DNA of 64,000 bases from Archilochus colubris (Eukaryota > Chordata > Aves > Apodiformes > Trochilidae), in assembly GCA_023079485.1 (NCBI GenBank), contig CM041092.1, positions 5,518,627 through 5,582,626 on the forward strand. Reading direction: 5' to 3'. Every line of letters begins with the position of its first letter. Position 1 is the stretch's first letter. The notes under the pieces are model-generated. The model was not told where the DNA came from and did not search any database. It saw nothing but the letters and a program-made list of their open reading frames with translations. Below are positions 1 to 64,000 of the stretch, in pieces. Position numbers and translations under genes: made by a program.

Positions 1-2650
1 AAAAAATAATTCAGATAGTATTGTAACAAAATGATCTTAAACTGAACAGCACCTTATGGTTCCAGCAGCCGTGTTGACTCTTGTACATGGAGCACTTCGC
101 ATTTCTTCCTGGCCCAGTGGTGCTATTTTGCTCTTGGCTTTGAGACTCTGCTGGTCCATCAGCAAACATCTACTGGGAACAGATTTTCTTACATATTGAG
201 GTAGCTATAAAGGGTGTGGGACATCCCCACACCCTACAAGCAATTTAGACACCTCCTGTTTAGGGGGATGAAATGGGAATTAGGCACATAAGCTATCAAG
301 GTAAGTTTTTTGTAATTCCCCTTTTCCTAGGCACTGCTAAAGCCTTTCAGAATCTCACTGACACAACAAATGGGCCAGGAGCTCTCAAGCAGAGGAAGCT
401 GAGTTTGATAGATCAGAATGAGGTTGACCATTTGCCAGTCTTCTCCAGAGCCAAAAAGTGGGAGAAAGAAGGGAAGAAAAAGGGGAGGGCAAGGTTTGCT
501 GAAGCAGCTTTATTTTCAAGCTGTCAACTGTCTTGCCAAGAGATCCCAGGACAAAGGCACAGCTCAACCAGTTGGAAACAAAAGGAATTTAGTAAAGTTA
601 CTAGTAAAGTTACTTTCTGTTAGTTTTAATCTATTTCTGCAGCTTGAACTAATAACCTCAGCCCTTGATTGCTCCATCCTGAGGCTATTTCTTTGGATGC
701 CACTTGGGCTGCTTATGATCAATTGAGGTATCTATGTATACTTAAGGTTGAGCATCTCCTGCTGGGTCTTTGCACAGCCTCACGTTTTCTTTTGTGCCTT
801 TATTGTCTTTAGAGTCCATGAGTTTATCTGAAGGAACACTGTGGGCTTCTGAAAGGCATTGTGTTAACCACAGTGGTATAAACTGAAAATAAAACCAATT
901 TTAGCTGAGATTCGTTTATACCAAATAAATTAAATGACAAGCTTCTTGTCTGACTGAATCCATATAACAACACTCCTGTGCTAATTATGTAGGGAATAAG
1001 TGATAAGGAAGCTAATTACAAGCACAAAAATATCTCTCCAAGTTCAGACAATATCATAATGAATGCCAAGACACAGCAGAGCCACCGGAGTTTGGCTTCT
1101 GTTAAGTTTATCATTACTAGTTTGACAAGATGATTTTCTTTGATTTTAAACTTTTGTTCTGGATTGTGAGCACAGCTCATGGGGCTGTAATGGCAATAGC
1201 TATTCCTCATGGAAACCTCCACTTTAATTGGATCAAGAACCTTGGAAAATGAGCCAGGACTTCTCTACAAGATGCGAAGCAGCCTTTAAGGACTTGATGA
1301 GATAACATGTTATTAATATTTGTAGATTTGTATTTCAGTTCCTATAGAACTTTAGAGGGTTAATTTAAATTACATTTTATAAGTCTTTTCCATAAGGAAT
1401 AAAACATGGCTTGTTTGATGATGCTAGAATTAAAATCTTAAAATACTGGAATGCCATCTATAAATTATTAAGCAATTCTACAAATGAGAAAAATTATATG
1501 AAAATCACTTATTTTCATATCAGATTAATTACATTGCCACCATTTCTACAGCTTCATTCTTAACAGCTGATAATCAATGATCTGGGGCAGAAAACTAAAT
1601 ACTTGGCACAAACCCTGGCAATCCTGAAATTAGCAGTGAGATTCTGACTGCTTTCAGCAGGGCCATGATTTAATTTTTTACTAACCAAGAGGTTCATGAA
1701 GGGTTGAGTGACTTCTTGAGGAGCAGGCACACACTGTGTAAAATGCAGAGCAGGTGGCTTGGAGCCAAATGGTATCATAATTCAGTGTTTGTAAATAAAA
1801 CACACATCTATGGAAATAAAAATACAGGTTTGTCCTTTATCTGAGACTCAACATGAAGGGTCAGGACCCAAAAGAAGTGGACACTACCAGTCTTTCTGCT
1901 AGAAGTGCCTTTAGGAAAGATATGACATGCAGAGGCAGAGATGAATGAATGGCCTGGGTGGCCATTGCCATATTGATTTTGCCACCACCCACCACTTCCC
2001 TACCCAGCACTGGTACTTACATAGGCAGTACCACCATACCTTGTTACTTTTCCTCATTCTTTTAGTTAATTTATCCTCAAAATGCCCCTGTGAAAGATAG
2101 AAATGAAACTAACATCATTTTACAGACTGGAAAGGTAAGCACCATAACCTAGCTAAGCTAAAAATACAAATCTGCTAGATATGCCTTCCAATTGTGGAAC
2201 CAAAGGTCACTAAAAACTGATTCAAGATACCTCCTTTTCCAGATCAAATACTCTGTTTTGTTTTGTTTATAAATTAAGTAACTCCTGGCAGATAACTCCT
2301 TACAATAAAGCGACAGAAAGATAAAAATGTTTTCCAGAAACACAGACTCATCTCTTTCTTTGTCATGAGAACTACTTGTCTTCATTCCCTGGGCATGCAC
2401 CCATAAAGATAAGACTGTCATTCCAGAAATATTAGCACCTGTGGAAAGAAAAGCACCACTGAGTTTTAGTAAACTGTCTACTGCAGGGAGGAAGGAAAAA
2501 AAAATGTGCAGAGAGATGCCAGACTGATTCAGTCGTGACTGCCTTCACACAAAACCCAGCTGGTGAAATGTTTGTGCTGGATGTTAAAAAGAGGGTGCAG
2601 GAAACCAGGTGGCTAACTTTGTCAGACTTGGTCTTGGTGTTCATTTGCAG
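1..2650 (+). other. Upstream intron of VWDE
   Basis: This stretch should be intron, because the first recognised exon needs one preceding base to complete its first codon. It is AT-rich and ends in the acceptor TTCATTTGCAG. Open frames on either strand are short and not protein-like. A good donor (AAG/GTAAGT at 300/301) follows a possible 37-base segment, but nothing in that segment is recognisable. I see no repeat family here. Confidence 0.6.
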
Positions 2651-63112
<60,462 letters not shown>

Positions 63113-63163
63113 AAAGGGAATCTGAAAGTATTTCTGATAGCTTTCTCCTCCTTAGGGATACCT

Positions 63164-63169
63164 AATAAA
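63164..63169 (+). promoter_or_regulatory. Polyadenylation signal AATAAA
   Basis: A canonical hexamer 52 bases after the stop of candidate exon 15, with a GT-containing stretch (CCTGTGCAGTATATG) about 35 bases further on. It implies a very short 3' UTR. AATAAA is common by chance in AT-rich DNA, so this only supports, and does not prove, the gene end. Confidence 0.5.
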
Positions 63170-64000
63170 ATATGAAGTATTTTCAGAAAAGTATCAGGAG
63201 GCCTGTGCAGTATATGCTATGACCCAAACATAACAACTAAAGTATGCACGGTGGGAAGAATATGTTTAGATAATTTAAAAGATAAATGGTTTCCAGCTTC
63301 ACTGATCCATTTACTCTGTCAATCCAGAATTTGTTAAGTGCTTCCAATCCAGATGATATATTTAGGAAATGATGTAGCTCAGCAATAGAAGACCAATGAA
63401 GCCCAAGCCATAAAACCACTAGGGAAGAGGACTCAGCTATATGCCATGAATAATATTTACATTCAATCAGAACATCAAGTACAGATTACATTTCTCTCCT
63501 ACCAAAAATGTGCCACCTTTTGCTTAAGCAATCAGTGTGCCATCATGACTTTTAAGTGATAATAGCAACTCAGTCTCCAACAAATAATCTATGGTGGCTA
63601 CAGGCCCTGTAGTTTTTTTACAGTGACAGAAGAGAGAGCAAGATTATCTCCTCTTAAAATTTTCAAGCTCATTTAATCATCTAGCTATAAAAGCACACAG
63701 CTTTTAAAGCAAGCCAACCCTGTTTCCACAAATTTGGTAAGATTGCTGTTTTGTTAAAGGCACTTAGAAGCTCTTTACAGCTTTAAGTAGCTCACACTGG
63801 ACCAATATCCTGGCCCCATTAAGGCAACACAGGATTTTTGCCACTAACTGGAAAAGCAAAGCAGGAGTTGAAGAAAAAAAAAAAGGATCTGTGAGCAATA
63901 CAAAGAGTAGTACAGTACAGGTGGTCAAAATAGGTGTGAAATTCACAGACTCATCATTGCTCAGGGCAAATTTAGAACTAGTTCATTAACATCAATGAAC
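63170..64000. other. Downstream sequence
   Basis: AT-rich sequence after the candidate gene end. It contains no recognisable exon, repeat family or RNA gene; an A-run lies at 63872-63883. If VWDE continues past the window this would be intron. Confidence 0.5.

Noticed and set aside
264..300. Possible 37-base exon ending in a strong donor (AAG/GTAAGT)
   Set aside because: An acceptor-like TTTAG precedes it, but the peptide is not recognisable and no neighbouring exon in the window confirms it. Strong donors occur by chance in introns.

Overview
This window is vertebrate nuclear DNA, most likely avian. It is AT-rich and intron-rich, with short GT-AG exons separated by kilobases of non-coding sequence. 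The only clear interspersed repeats are three CR1-type LINE fragments carrying the ATTCTATG-type 3' ends typical of bird genomes. I see no bacterial, viral or organellar genes, and no tRNA, rRNA or CRISPR.

One protein-coding gene spans nearly the whole window on the + strand: VWDE (von Willebrand factor D and EGF domain-containing protein), a large secreted multidomain protein. I placed 15 exons between 2651 and 63112. Their phases join without conflict and give about 1,131 codons. The 5' end of the gene (signal peptide and N-terminal domains) lies upstream of position 1, because the first exon found begins in the middle of a codon.

Layout by domain: exon 1 (2651-2868) is the region preceding the VWD domain. 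Exons 2-4 (5641-15541) make up the VWD domain. Exon 5 (20101-21041) is one large exon with a glycosylated spacer, an RVKR furin-type site, a conserved Cys-containing segment and the first EGF-like module. Exons 6-9 (34808-43772) are the inter-domain region, ending in a small Cys-rich module. Exon 10 (48564-48814) looks like a cadherin/He_PIG-type beta-sandwich. Exons 11-12 (49949-54836) are EGF-like modules with beta-hydroxylation-type sequences. Exon 13 (56572-56724) is a cysteine-free linker, exon 14 (58169-58333) another EGF-like module, and exon 15 (62844-63112) a candidate terminal exon followed 52 bases later by an AATAAA signal.

The remainder is introns. Notable non-coding content: a nearly open CR1 reverse-transcriptase fragment (17833-18809, - strand), CR1 3' ends at 42754-43206 (+) and about 45787-46610 (-), a GC/CpG-rich island inside intron 9 (about 45285-45680), a (TA)n microsatellite, a 21-bp triplication, a 48-bp tandem duplication and a G/T-only strand-asymmetric tract. 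I found no undescribed multi-gene system. The points most worth checking are the furin/tyrosine motif in exon 5, the unrecognised terminal exon, and the intronic CpG island.
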